Shown here one piece after another: positions 43,501 to 53,590 of a DNA stretch of 64,000 nucleotides. The notes under the pieces were generated by a model, which ran no database searches, was not told the origin of the DNA, and saw only the letters and a program-made list of their open reading frames with translations. Position numbers and translations under genes: made by a program. This DNA is from Eutreptiella sp. 'Long Island Sound 2002'. Its lineage: Eukaryota; Euglenozoa; Euglenophyceae; Eutreptiales; Eutreptiaceae. Position 1 is the first letter of the stretch. Each line of letters starts with the position of its first letter. The stretch is taken from the NCBI GenBank assembly GCA_964036045.1, contig OZ038385.1:21403813-21467812 (forward strand), written 5' to 3'.

Positions 43501-46500
43501 AGTTCAGCTCCACGAAATTGTTCGTTGGGTTTTTGTCCAAGAACACCAAGGCCGACGACCTGAAAAAGCTTTTCAAGAAGTTCGGAAAAGTTGTGAAGGT
43601 GGATTTAATCGCCCATGGCCCCCCGTCCGGGTTTGTGTTCTTGGACTCCAGAAAAGCCTGTGAACAAGCCGTGGAGGCATTGAGCGGTAAGCAACAATTC
43701 GCGGGGGTGCCTCGGCCCATGGTCGTTCGGTACGCATTTAATGCAGGTGGCGGGGGTGGGGGCGGTGGTGGTGCCGCTGAGGCGGAGGAGGACGACAAGC
43801 ACAAGAAGAAGAAGAAGAAGAAGGACCACGAGAAGGACCGCAAGAAAGAGAAACGGAAGCGGCATCGCTCAAGATCGCGATCGCGATCCCGATCGCGGTC
43901 GCGGTCGCGGTCGAGGCATCGAGAGTCGAAAAAGCGGCGGCAAGATAAAGAGACGAAGGAATCGGACGATTCCGAGACAGGGGGCGATAGTCCTACTGAC
44001 ATGGACGTCAATAGCATTATGCAGGGGCGACCGGAGACGTTGAAGGAGGGCAAGAAGGTGTGTGCTTCAACGCACAACTGCAGGGTCCACGAAACCCCCC
44101 TCCGCTGGCAAGAAGGGCAAACAAGACACTCCGCACGCCATGAGTAGAAGAATAAAGAGTGGGAGGGCATTTGCCATTCATTGCATGTTTTCTTGGACAG
44201 ATCCCACGTGGTGTGCTGCTGTGGAAAGATGCCCATGTGAAGCGGACTGGAACCAAAAAATCCCTGTGATGATTCTGCTGCAGACAGCACAAACTTCAAC
44301 TGCTTTTAATTTGCACACCAGCAGCAAGGCCCGTAAATGTGTGCGGGTGGTACAAAGTAGGCAAATCGTGTTCACAGCATGAAGGGGTCATGGTCACAAC
44401 CGTGGGTCTCTGTTCGTGGCTCAATTTTTTTTTGCGCGCTCCCATGCGCGCTCGCGGTGCCCTAGTTGTCGCTGCTTTTCGGCCCTGCACTCCCTCACGT
44501 TTTGCAGGACGCCACGAATGAAGACCTCAAGAAGAAGTTGAAGGAGAAGGGGCGTTGTAGTTCTCCACCACGACCCGTTCTGCAGGGCGGGGACACGGAT
44601 GTGGAAGGGGATACGGACGATGAGGCGGCGGTTGCAGCCAATATTGTGGTGAAGAACGTCCCCAAGGTTGCAGGGATTTATGTGGGCAAGGCCGGGCGTG
44701 CAAATCGGAAGAAGAAGAAGAAGAAGTTGGTTTTCGAGGGTATTGTCTGCCGCTCCATTGCTCATCAGCGCATTGCTCCGGGGTTGGGCTAGGGTGGGGA
44801 GTGTTGCACGCGCCCTATGCATAAAATAAGGCTCTTCGGGGGGTCTGCGGAAATCAGGTCATTGCTTGTCAGGAATCGAACAGGACCTGGAGGAAAGGGG
44901 AAAGTTGCTAACTGAGACGTACGCAGGCGTGAAGTCTCCTTGAGGACCATGAGGGGTCTCAAAGGATGGGATTCACGATTCACTTTTCGTTGCTTAGCAG
45001 CCAGCAGACCCGGAGGCGCGGAGGAGATCATTCCATTCCAGGGAGGATTGGGGATCGCTCGCCGCCATTCTCCAGACTATGGGTCGTGATGAGGGTCATG
45101 GGCAGTTGTTCAGGATTTTAGAGCTCAGTTTTAGCTGTTGAAAAAGGCTGCTGAGAGCTATGAGACATACAGGGCTGGTCAGGGCTGTGGAAGGTGTTGC
45201 CGGTTGTTGACGGTTGTTGAGCCTTCATCCGTCTATCACGGAGGTTGCAGTGGCGGCTTCCCTAAAAGCCTTAGGCACCGAAGTGCCTTCTAGAGACAGG
45301 GTCAGGATTGCTGGCCACAGAAGGTCGTGGGCAAACTCAAACCCAACACTCAAGACCCTGATGACCCAGTGCATGTCCTGGACGCCCCCCATCCATGCGA
45401 CCCCAAAACCCAAGAGGTTGAAAACCTGATTTTGTTTACGAAACGTGGACACAGTGGAGGCTCAAAGGCAATTCATCATTTACCCAAGTTATGACTCACA
45501 ACACATTTTAGATCCAGAATCCCCTGACACCAGCGCGCCTAGAGTGGCACCCCCCCCCGATTTCCCCAAGAATTCTGCCGTTGCCAAATGGGCTTTTGTT
45601 CCTGGGCTTTTCCTGGTTTTGCAGGCTCGCACAAGTGGGATTGGGGCCGTGCATTTGGCAACAGCAACAGCCCTGCACACAGCAACAGCCCTGCAGAGAG
45701 CAGCAGTCCAGCGCAGAGCAGCAGTCCGCCACAGCAACAGCGGCAACATCAGCAGCAAGTAGCTGCAGCAAGAGCAGGAACAGGATTAGGGCATAGGACA
45801 GAAAATAACAGACACAAAAAAAAAGGCAGAAAAAAAAACAAAAAAGCAGAATACCATAAGAATAAAAAAAAACCGGCAACAGCAAAGTCGGGCAAGGGCA
45901 AGGGCAAGGGAAGGGGTAGAGGAAACCTGGGGCCTGCATTATTTCATTTCCCGGGGGCATACCCGTCAATAATTAACGACAGGACACAAAGTTACAGGCG
46001 GGGCCGTACATTTTTTGGCGTGTACGGCAGCATCAATGGGTGATTTGAATGTTGATGATTTTCCTGTTGGTATGTATGTCACTTTTTGGGGCTGGGATGC
46101 CTCACACGGGAGAGGGCATTGGCTTCAGTTTGACTGCCAAAAATATGCCCCACAGAATTATAACAGCCGGGGGTTCCGGGCGGATCTGAAGTCGGGTGGG
46201 TGGGTCCAAATTAGGGTGAGCGGGTCTCATCCAACATCCCCCCCCCCCCCTCTTATAAACGAGGCCTGATCAGCAGTGACACAAATATTTCTCTCTCCGC
46301 CCCCTCCCAGTTCCAGGGAGTTACTAACCCCATTGTATATTGCAAGTGATAAACCTCTGTATTGTATTTGGCGCCAGCAGTGATGGTAACTTTGTTGAAG
46401 GACACGCGCCAGTCTTTCCATCTTTGCAATTAGAGGCGAGTGGCAATTCGGTCACACATTTGCCGTTTTCACCCCCTGGCTTTTGGCCTTGCTCTGCAAC

Positions 46501-49500
46501 GTTCCGAGGGCACGCCGTAGTTGTCGTGAGGTAAGCAGGACCAGAGGGCGAATCAGCAAACACTGGGTCGGAAGAAGGGACGGATGTGTTTCAGGGGCAC
46601 TACGACACGCTGGAGAACTCCCGGCAGCCAGTCATCATCGCTGTGTACCAACTGTAACAGCCTGCAGCGCATGGGTGTTATGGGGTACTACCAGTCCCCT
46701 GCCCCCACCCGGTCTTTTATGCTGAGCTTTTATGGTAACCCCTGATCTGTGCCAACAGACTGTTGGCGTGCACCAATGCGACGACAGCGACAGCACCCGT
46801 CCCCCGTGCCCCCAGACAAATTTCAGGTCCATCTACAGAAATTGTGCCAATGGCTCCTCCAGAAGGCCACTCCCATGGGCAAAATATATGTTCCCCGCGG
46901 TGAAGGCATTTGATTGTGCGGCAGGTGGGAGGCCAGGGATGCGCTTGAGGGGGCAGGAGGCTGAAGGGAGTTTCGAAGGTGGTTGCGAGAGCAGTGGCTG
47001 GTGTTAGGAGGGCGGTGGGGTCAAGGTCTGGCGGATACAAAACGGTTGGTGGGCCGGTCGGGGCGGACAGAAGCGGTGGGGACGGAACAAATTGTCACAC
47101 CCGGGGGAGAACGCCCGCCCCCCCCCCCCTCACAATGCACGCCTGCTTCTGTCCAATGCCAGCCTCTATCTTCCACAACACATTCTTTCCCGCTGCCGCA
47201 GCCCTTCCTTGTTCGCAGACAGGGAGACCAATGGACGAGAATGCCACATGATTACTGCCTCTAGTTGACTGCACTTTCCTCGCCCCCGGCCCCTGTTCAC
47301 ACCACACCAACCCCGTGTCACAGGGCCACGGTGGCACACCGGCATGTGTGCCGGCGAGCCCACGGGGGGCGCCCAGGTGCAGTCCCTGACCCCCCCCCCC
47401 CCCCTGAGTTGGCACTGAGTTGGAACTGAGTTGGCAATGAAGGCCGTGAGGCAGGCGCGGCTGGAGCTTAGTGGCGGGTCCACACTTGACCTTTGAGGCC
47501 CCCACCCCCCCCCTTCAAGGGGCCAAAATGTTTAAGGGGTGTCGGGGTCAAGGACTGCACGTGGGCGCCCCCCATGGGCGAGCCCTTGCCAGGACAAGAC
47601 CTAGAGGAAAGAACTGCAAAGTCCCTGAGGCCCGATGCCCAGGGAGCAGCCCAAACACGGTAGTGCCCAAGCAGCAGCCGTCCGCAGTCCGGAGGGTTTC
47701 TTCCATGAACTCGGACTTCAACCGATTGATCTCCCCCCATTTCCGCCCTTCCCCAATGGTGGCGGGGGGGCTTATAAATTCGGTATTACCGCCTGGGCTA
47801 TCAGCGTATGCTTCGGTGCCACTTCATCCAAGAGCCAACATTGTCAAACCCAGCACCGAACCGTCCATGTCGTAGATTGGATATAGCCAAATTCATAAAA
47901 GCAGAAAAGGTGCAGATCTTGGCCTATCGCAACTGGACCATAACAGAACAGCAGTGCTTCAAATGCTCACTCTGGTGTTTCCCAAGCAAGTAGAAGCAGG
48001 ACCCCGCCTTTTCTCTGGCCCACCTGTTTGTTCTAGTCCCCCTTGCCTCTTCGGGAATGCCCTCGGGTATTGTGGTAATTGCCACACCATCGCGCTGCTT
48101 GTGCGCCCAGATGAGCACGAAGAAAAGAAGCAAAAGATTCTGGAGGCCATCGGGTTCGGAGGCCTGGTAGCGTACCACGACGAAGAGGAGGAGGAGGAGG
48201 ACACGGCCGGGGCGTCGCATGCTGCGTCCAAGACCCGGGAGCGTTCAGCCGAGTCTTCTGATAAACGTCGCCGATCCCCACCACCCCCAAAAGAAAAAGA
48301 GGGCGACTCGCCGCCCCGCAAACGCGGAGCGGATTTCAGTTCTGAGGATGGTGCACCAGCCGACACGCCGGAAAGGCAGAGCCCGGCACCTGCGGGGGTG
48401 AGCCGGAGCCGATCGTCGGACAGGCACTCATCTGCAGCACCGACGGCCAGTTCCGAACGTAGTGTGTCATCAAGAGGCGCTCCCCCACCAGCGGCAACGG
48501 GGCGTCCCAGCCGAGAAGGTCGTGTTGCAGTGTTCGTGTGTTTGTCCACATGGTGATCAGGGGTCAGGTGCAATGGGGCACAGTGGAAATACACAGCGGA
48601 GAGATCCGAAAACAAACCGGAACTGCCAGTACGAAGAAAGGGCCTTCTTGCAATGCTTTGAAACAGACAATGATATCGATGAAGGTTTAGGGGCCCCCGA
48701 TTACCGAGGACGCCGGTCCGCCTCACGTTGGGATTCCCGCAGCGGCGTGGTTCGGCATGCGATGCCGTACCAGCAGAATTTCGTCTGGATCTCGTGTGCA
48801 CGAATTTGCACACCCCTTGGCCTCTCCCCACCCCTTCGAGGACCGTCAACTTGTCAACCCTCAGACAAACGCGGAGGACATTCTGAGGTTGTGTATTAAA
48901 GTCGTTTTGGAGAGGGGTGATGGTCCTCAGATTGTGGCGGTGCGTACCAAGGCGTCTTTCATAAGTGCACGGGTGAGACAGTGCACCCTGATTGTGTACG
49001 TGGTGTGTGTTCCCCACCTTGGCCCAACAGTATTGTAGCCTCTTCATGAAACTGCCTGCACAGTGAGGAGCTTGCCACAGCGAGTGAAGAACACGGACTG
49101 ACACGGAATTGTGCCAGGGCAAAGTCGTCAGAAATGCATGGCCAGAATTGATGCTGTGACAGACGAAATCCAATGCACCCATGTGCAACAGAGATTTTAC
49201 TGTGTTACCTGATTTGTGACACTGATAAAGGTGGCACAGGTCAATAGAATTTTGTTGCTGCAGCACTGTCCGCGCGGAAACCCAACTGCCACACCCTTCT
49301 GTCCACACACTGGGGCCCGGCTTGAATTCTTAATTGTGCAACAAAGTTCAGGGGATTTAAATTTGAGATACGAAAATACACAGATCACTCTCTCGCTTCC
49401 CCGTGAATGGCAGCCTTGTCCAAACACTGGATAAGCAGAGGCTTGGGAGCTGTAGCACCCTTTTGAGAACATTTTTCGGGCTGCACTGCTTCTCTTCTGT

Positions 49501-51921
49501 TTCTGTGTGTTTCTCCTGTTTCGGGGAGGCTGGGAATACTAGAATCAGCAGAGGAAAGGCCGCAAGCCCTGCACTGGCTCCGCCGGCTACTCTCTGCTAC
49601 ACTCAGGACCTGCAGCATCCCCACTGGGCCAGCGAGACGCTCCCTGATCCCCTTCGCCCCCCCCCCCCCCGCCTCGCCCCCTCAAATCCTCTGGTGCGGC
49701 CGCAGGCCGAGCAACGCCCGGTGCGGTCTGCGTTTTCGGTCGCATACTGTCGAGTGGGGCGTCCCCCTGACCAACAGAGCGTTTGTAGTGGTGTGGTACG
49801 GGGCCTCGCCAATGTGACAGGTCAACCCGCGCTTTTCGCTGCTGCTTTCCTGTGGCCTGACGTATGCGCGCCCTGTCCCTGCACTGGGGCAACGGAACGG
49901 TCTGCTCTGTTCACAGCCCGTCGATGGGTTGGTCCACAAAAACGCCCTGTGAACATTCAAGGCCACTGACATCGCACAACTGCGCACAAGCCGCTCGTTC
50001 GGGACTACCATTTGTGTCCCTCCATTGGCGAAACGGCAAAGACAGAGATGAGGTGGCCAACAGAGTGAAATGGTTTACTGCATCAATCTTCACATTGCCC
50101 ACCACAAGCGAGCCTGCTTCACCTGAGTTGCAGGACATTCGCCCCGTGCACGACACCAAGTCACGGCAGCTGGGGGAGGGTACAGGGGGCAGTTCCAAAA
50201 AGAAGGGGCCGAACGCAGAGGGGCCAACCCTGGGTCCACTGACTCCTCTCTGATGGGGATGACAATTCAGCCAGTAGCCTTTCTCAGTCAGTGAATCCAC
50301 AGGTGGAGACAGCACAGCAACCACTGTGTCGTGTACGGCGTCGGCCTCAGAATCTAGCATGCACTCACAGTCACTGAGTTACTTGGAAGTTTGTGCGATT
50401 GGGCTTTTTGCCCATGGTTCAACCAGCTAAGCGTAGACAATGCCACTCATTTTCACCCAGTATAGTGGCCATTTCTGGCCCGCTGGACTCTGGCAGTGAT
50501 TCATCCCTGCCCTCTTCTAACACAACCTTCTGACGCTCTTCCGCTTCAGATTTTAGTGGCCAGCTCGATCAACAGGGATCAGCCTCATGCAAGGCAATGC
50601 CAAAACCACGAGAACCGAAGTGCGCATTACTGTATTGTACCATGCAAAGCGCTTTGCGGTTGACAAAACACAGTCTCACTTAGGCAGAAAGAAACCCGCA
50701 GAGCAAAGATTGTAGCATAGCAATTCTGTGGCTTAGGCTTTTTGAGTTGGACTGCCGACCATTGCTGCATATGCATACCAGGACGTGCGTGTATGGAGCG
50801 CTTTGTGACCTGCGTACGGCCACTGACTCCCAGGGGTCCAGCTGGTCCCACTCAGACCGGTCGAAACAGAGAGGCAGTGGAGTGCTGTGCCAGAGAAAGA
50901 CATGCCCATGGCTGCGCAGCACTGCAGGTGGCAGCAGTGGGACCAGGAGGGCTTGGAAATGGAGCATTAGTTTAGACATAGGCCACAGCAGGAAGACGCG
51001 CAGATGGAGGAGGGTAGGCGACAGTGAAAAACAGCAGTAGGAACAAAGCAAAGGAACCAACACTGGGTAGGCAGAGCCCTGGCAAAAAGATGGATGCCCC
51101 GCCTCCCGCCTCCCACACATGCGTGACCCCCCTCCCCCCTCCCCCATTGGTTCCTGGGGGCAGGGCTTTCACAAGGGACCCGTGCATAAGCTGTTGAGGC
51201 GATTTTCAGCCTCACAAGCTCAAAAATGAAAAATTTTCAAAATCCGACCACTCACAATGATCAAACACAACAAGAGCATTAGTTTTGCTGGGGTGGACTG
51301 TGAAATGCCAATAAGTAGCGCACTACCCTCTTTTCATCGAGATGCCTTGTGGAAGGCAAAAGAATTTTCCCGTGCCGAAATTTTCTTGCTGAAATGGATC
51401 GTTGCTGGAATCCCCTCCCCCTTCCCTCTCGCCTACTGCCTCATGATGTGCCATGACGTTCTCAATGAGTGCCGGGTTGTCTCTGGTAGCTCTGGTAGCT
51501 CTGTCAGCAGTTTTGACGGCCTTTCGCTCCGCGGGGGGTGCCGCTGACCGCCGATACTTTGCTTGGCAGCACCCCATCCAGTCAGCCAAGTTGCAGTCGT
51601 CCACGACACCGCTCGTTCGCACTTTCAGGCCTGGCGAAGCAAAGTGCCTCCAACGGGTCCAAGGCTGAGGAGCGGAGCAGTGGGCGCCGTGGGAGACGAG
51701 GCAGCAAGGACAGGCAGCATGACCGAAGCCGGTCACCACCGCATAAGCGGCCCAAACAAGCTCCTGCCAACCGTCGATCCCCACGGAGACAATCTCCTCC
51801 TAGGTCTTATGTCCCTCCTCCACGAGAGCCTCCGCCTTCGCGATCGCGCCGTGAATCCCCACGCCGCTCCTCTGGCCGCAGAGGGGGCTCGCCGGACCGC
51901 TCTACACGACGGCGGCGCTGA
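28485..51921 (+). CDS. SR-like multi-RRM protein with PBZ-like finger, spliced over 23 kb
   Basis: One reading frame can be followed from ATG 28485 to TGA 51919-51921 through at least fourteen exons; most junctions are confirmed by phase. Order of parts: acidic N-terminus; Pro-rich segment; Arg-rich coil; a PBZ-like zinc finger; RRM1; Arg/Gly and Ser/Asp linker; RRM2 start; second half of another RRM; a complete RRM; poly-Gly, Lys-rich and (RS)n tract; acidic coil; Pro/Glu and Ser-rich region; and a C-terminal RS domain. Such proteins act in the nucleus in splicing, export or other RNA work. Introns are long (up to 5 kb) and filled with repeats. Some exons (40.9, 30.0, 30.9 kb) and the start of the third RRM are uncertain. 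It could also be two adjacent genes, but the phase agreement argues for one. Confidence 0.7.
28711..29793 (+). CDS. SR-like gene exon 2 (Pro-rich)
   Basis: Acceptor gcatttgcag|TGGAAG. About 360 codons. Contains repeated PPLPPTL-type motifs (LPPTLQS, LPPTLLK, PPTLSES, LPPSLRA) and later Gly/Pro/His-rich sequence (PGRGPFMNVPPRGHVPG). Such motifs bind SH3, WW or EVH1 domains in other proteins. Donor taken as GCAAG|gtcagg at 29793; CAG|gtaggc at 29798 is the alternative. Confidence 0.7.
30007..30245 (+). CDS. SR-like gene, possible exon 3 (uncertain)
   Basis: Acceptor caccctcgcag|GAC at 30007 has the phase needed by exon 2 and opens a Pro/Gly-rich frame (PTPGPTDVGPGPWMPLQR). A second frame in the same stretch reads LSADQLQALCRKKGGTRRK and ends with a donor AAAG|gttggg that fits exon 4. 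The two frames disagree, so either a short intron or a sequence error lies between. Confidence 0.35.
30424..30567 (+). CDS. SR-like gene exon 4 (Arg-rich coil)
   Basis: Acceptor cctgctttgtcag|AACCTG, phase 0. Encodes NLIHEDNEDSQRISDNAAQ followed by an Arg cluster (EARRRQRRRRVD). The donor may be TCG|gtttta (30567, phase 0) or AAA|gtcggt (30563). Confidence 0.6.
30595..30690 (-). repeat. tRNA-derived SINE-like B-box region
   Basis: Minus strand contains CCTGGTTCAAGCCCCAGT, a good Pol III B-box with a pairing T-stem. The 5' half is not tRNA-like any more. It lies in an intron of the SR-like gene. Confidence 0.35.
31120..32255 (+). CDS. SR-like gene exon with PBZ-like zinc finger and RRM1 start
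   Basis: Acceptor cctgcag|GGTACG (31120) or gtgcag|AACATG (31096), same phase. About 380 codons: coiled coil (ESEKRIRELQLENERLKQQF), a structured Lys/Leu-rich part, an Ala/Pro-rich linker, poly-Ser, a Lys-rich patch, then the finger CRKGFACTLTNDPQH-x5-HP. Its C-x5-C-x7-H-x5-H-P pattern is close to PBZ fingers (C-x5-C-x6-H-x5-H-P). RRM1 begins right after with KLFAGNLHLDVTEDELRDHF. Donor AAAGAG|gtgcgc, phase 0. Confidence 0.85.
32256..34183 (+). other. intron within RRM1
   Basis: 1.93 kb; bounded by gtgcgc and ttcacgacag. Contains G runs at 33064-33077 and 33615-33627. Antisense frames here are accidental. Confidence 0.75.
34184..34318 (+). CDS. SR-like gene exon, RRM1 centre (RNP1)
   Basis: 45 codons, phase 0 both sides, acceptor tttcacgacag|ATTGTT, donor GGCCAG|gtgtgc. 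Encodes CAMVKYTNPNDAMVAVEQLN, the RNP1 strand and second helix of the RRM. Confidence 0.9.
34319..37841 (+). other. long intron within RRM1
   Basis: 3.52 kb with short frames only. A poly-Pro frame at 34743 and an acidic frame at 36770-36877 look partly coding but are not needed, since RRM1 joins perfectly across the intron. Contains a 13-G run at 36936-36948. Confidence 0.65.
37842..38117 (+). CDS. SR-like gene exon, RRM1 end, Arg/Gly-Ser/Asp linker, RRM2 start
   Basis: Acceptor cattccccgcag|TCAAAT, phase 0, 92 codons. Starts with the last strand of RRM1 (VCVRFAENQ), then an RGG-like patch (SRGGGRGGGRQRRQ), a Ser/Asp run and a second RRM start (TVYCGCLRFEVGKDLLAQVF). Donor TTTCAG|gtaaca, phase 0. 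Confidence 0.85.
38764..39650. repeat. CGCAAAA-rich repeat with inverted ends
   Basis: The word TGCGAATCCTAAAGATT opens it at 38765 and appears inverted at its right end (about 39625-39648). Inside are two direct copies, about 635 bp apart, of a block with GTTCCGCAAAAAAA and AAAATAAAATATTTTT (about 38885 and 39515). No target duplication was found. It lies in an intron of the SR-like gene. Confidence 0.6.
39785..40610. repeat. pair of ~120-bp direct repeats
   Basis: Blocks at about 39790-39910 and 40480-40600 share CGGTGCTCCAACATAT-like and TGCAAGAGTTTG(G/T)GCTCAAC words at conserved spacing. They could be ends of a degraded element about 700 bp long. Confidence 0.5.
40940..41130 (+). CDS. 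SR-like gene, possible exon (RRM2 end and linker)
   Basis: Acceptor tttgtggccccag|AAGCTC opens a frame with EALRRLWLAPSPFPRVILL, which could be the second helix and last strand of RRM2, followed by an Ala/Pro/Gln linker. Donor CGGATG|gtgcca. Its entry phase does not match the RRM2 exon directly, so a further small exon would be needed. Confidence 0.35.
41210..41345. repeat. three units of the AGCCA-C-TTTGA satellite
   Basis: Units of about 54 bp with (A/G)TAGCCACTTTGATT and CTCTTTG(G/C)G. They are distant relatives of the 52-bp satellite at 54.2-54.9 kb. Confidence 0.5.
41817..41995. repeat. inverted pair of tRNA-like sequences
   Basis: Plus-strand copy at 41817-41882 has GGTCGAATGGTAACGC and GGTCGGCGGTTCGAATCC. 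Minus-strand copy at 41920-41995 has GGTCGAATGGTAATGC and GGTCGGCGGTTCGAACCCCG. Both contain perfect Pol III B-boxes and similar A-boxes. The minus copy also has an acceptor-like GGCAGTG / TGCGGCC pairing (6 of 7). D- and T-stems are weak, so they are tRNA-derived repeats, not clean tRNA genes. Confidence 0.6.
43309..44057 (+). CDS. SR-like gene exon: RRM3 second half, complete RRM4, RS tract
   Basis: Acceptor gtccacctgcag|GACGCG, entry phase 1. Starts inside an RRM (VHDVVVISRPSHTSALIRY), then a full RRM (TKLFVGFLSKNTKADDLKKL, RNP1 SGFVFLDS, last strand MVVRYAF). After it come poly-Gly, a Lys-rich tract and (RS)n with about eight repeats, then an acidic Ser/Asp stretch. Donor AAGAAG|gtgtgt, phase 0. 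Arg-Ser tracts are phosphorylated in SR proteins and mediate protein contacts. Confidence 0.9.
44508..44739 (+). CDS. SR-like gene exon, Lys-rich/acidic linker
   Basis: Acceptor cacgttttgcag|GACGCC, phase 0, gives DATNEDLKKKLKEKG directly after the previous exon. Later an acidic part (DTDVEGDTDDEAA), then IYVGKAGRANRKKKKKK. Donor CGAGG|gtattg, phase 1. Confidence 0.85.
45625..45758 (+). CDS. SR-like gene exon, Ser/Pro/Gln-rich
   Basis: Acceptor tcctggttttgcag|GCTCGC, phase 1, matches the previous donor (G|GC = Gly). Encodes SHKWDWGRAFGNSNSPAHS, then Ser/Pro and Gln repeats. The end is taken at CAGCAA|gtagct (phase 0); the frame stays open to 46041 with Lys-rich sequence, so the end is unsure. 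Confidence 0.65.
46015..46269 (+). other. unexplained plus-strand open frame in an intron
   Basis: 84 codons of good complexity (VGMYVTFWGWDASHGRGHWL, then NYNSRGFRADLKSGGWVQI). Aromatic-rich, no known domain recognised. It lies in an intron of the SR-like gene and could be an alternative exon or an accidental frame. Confidence 0.25.
46788..46899 (+). CDS. SR-like gene exon, helical segment
   Basis: Frame with PDKFQVHLQKLCQWLLQKAT and GKIYVPR. Donor CCGCG|gtgaag, phase 1, which fits the next exon (G|AT = Asp). The acceptor may be gacgacag|CGACAG (46788, phase 0, fits previous exon) or gccaacag|ACTG (46759). Confidence 0.6.
48111..48518 (+). CDS. SR-like gene exon, acidic coil and Ser/Pro-rich region
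   Basis: Acceptor cttgtgcgcccag|ATGAGC. Encodes EHEEKKQKILEAIGFGGLVA, a run of Asp/Glu, then Lys/Arg/Ser/Pro-rich sequence with several SRS and SS motifs. Donor GAGAAG|gtcgtg, phase 1. Antisense frames of up to 449 codons over it are shadows. Confidence 0.8.
48743..48972 (+). CDS. SR-like gene, probable exon
   Basis: Acceptor gggattcccgcag|CGGCGT, entry phase 1, fits the exon before. Frame reads NPQTNAEDILRLCIKVVLE and QIVAVRTKASFISAR, a helix-rich segment. Donor GCACGG|gtgaga, phase 0; another small exon would be needed to reach the last exon in phase 1. Confidence 0.45.
48973..51628 (+). other. last intron region of the SR-like gene
   Basis: No certain exon. Frames at 49864-50253 (+) and 49911-50360 (-) overlap and neither has a domain. 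A 14-C run lies at 49657-49670. Confidence 0.5.
51629..51921 (+). CDS. SR-like gene last exon, RS domain and stop
   Basis: Acceptor cgcactttcag|GCCTGG, entry phase 1, which fits the exon ending at 48518. Encodes LAKQSASNGSKAEERSSGRR and then an Arg/Ser/Pro-rich domain with RSRSPP, RRSPRR, SRSRRESPRRSS and a final RSTRRRR before TGA. RS domains direct proteins to nuclear speckles and bind other SR proteins. Confidence 0.85.
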
Positions 51922-53100
51922 CGAGGCAGTGCCAGGTATGTGTGGCTTGGCGTGTGTATCCTCTGCTTTTGGGGTTGTTACTGCTGTTGCAGGTGCAACA
52001 ATTCATGCAGTAACAACGGGCATGAGCCACTGACAGTCACACAAAGCAATGTGACATCATTACTGCCGCTGACACCGACAGAAGTGGTGGTGCCAATACC
52101 ACAGGTGGCCTAAGTGCCAGTTTCCAGGAAGCCTGGAACACCCCATGTGTATGCACCCGAAACACCCGAAGCATGGGCAGCCTGAAACAGGCCATCTTGC
52201 TGTTTCACACACCAGAAACCAACCAGGATGTTCTGCAGATGGTCTCACAAATCATCTCTTAAGTGCGGCGCTGCTGAGTCGCTTGATGAAACACGAAACT
52301 AACATGGTGCATCCAATGGAACAGTGAACATCGCCACGGGCAAATGTTGCCATCCTTGAACAGAACTACACTGAATGGTGGCAGGTGCCGACTGGGGCCT
52401 CGGTGGGGGAGCTCGCATACCCTTTGGTGTGCAGAAGCAGAACATGGACTCCTATATCCCATGACCTGCTCTCCGATGGATTCTGTGTACCAGCGCCCAT
52501 GCTGGAGAAATGCACCTCAGCAAAGCTCGCCATTTTTTTCGCCCCGGTGGGATAATTAGAGTGACCTGCTGACTCAAAGCCATGACAAACGTGCTACAAG
52601 GATGTCTGCCGCCCCAGTCTGCTACTCTGACCAAATGAGCAGAAGCCTCAGCACAGATACGGCTTTCCCCATTTCTCCTCACTCTCAGGGGGACCGCTGA
52701 TGCAGCCTCAAAAGCCGTGGTGATGCCACAGAAGAAGCAGGTTTTCTAGAAATCCTGTGGGCTGAAAAAGGCAGAGCACATGCGCGTCTCCAAAAAAAAT
52801 AATTTATTTTGCTTTATTTTGCTCAACAGCATGAAAATTTTGGAATTTTTCGACTTCGAGCCGAAAAAGTTGTTTCCAGTTCATAAATTTTCGGCCCAAA
52901 ATGGCCATAAATTGGTCTCGGCGTGTCGAAATTGGCCGAAACATGCATGGTGTGTATGAAAGAAATGAGCATCTAAACGTGCCATGAATGTACTGCACTT
53001 GCTGCCTGTCCTAAGGAGACACCCACAAAAAAAGGGTGCTGCTGAAAGGTGTATTGTGTCATTAGTGGGTACTGCAACAAGTTTTTGCATGTATCACAAA
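51922..53100. other. downstream of SR-like gene, no gene
   Basis: Only short frames. 3' end processing signals could not be placed with confidence. Confidence 0.5.
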
Positions 53101-53139
53101 ACACCTGATTCGGAAGGGGTTGTGTACGAGCCATTTGAA

Positions 53140-53590
53140 CCCGTTGCCTTTTGGCTAGGGGCCGTGCAACCATTTGACTCCTCTCCACTTTGGGAACCCC
53201 CATTTGGAAGGGTTTGTGTAGCCCTGCCACTCCTCTCCGGTTCAGAGAGGGTAGAGGCATCTATCTCCGCTCGATTTTGGAGTCCCTAATACACAAATGC
53301 CCCTGCCATGTTGGGGACTCCACAGCAAAGAGTGATGTGGCCACATAACCCTTGCCATATGGAGTCTCCAACACTGAGTGGTGTCAAATGGCTAAATACC
53401 CCTTGCCATGTGCTGTCATCCGCACAATACTACACCACTTATTACACAATACGGCACTGGGGCAGTCAAATCTCCAAAGGGGACAAGAGTAACATGGCAC
53501 AACTCCCAGTGTATTAGGTGTCCAAAGGGGACGGGAATGGCATGGCTACATATCCCAGGTGTATCGTATCTCCAAAGCGAACACGACTTG
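53140..53590. repeat. diverged satellite block
   Basis: Words like ACTCCTCTCC, CTTTGGGAACCCC, GTAGCCCTGCCAC and CTCCAAAGGGGAC recur about every 52-56 bp, in part in the opposite sense to the block at 54.2 kb. Confidence 0.55.

Noticed and set aside
43499-44299. 266-codon minus-strand frame
   Set aside because: Antisense to a clear RRM and RS tract.
47959-49308. 449-codon minus-strand frame
   Set aside because: Antisense to the acidic coil/Ser-rich exon and flanking intron; no domain, unusual His/Cys content.
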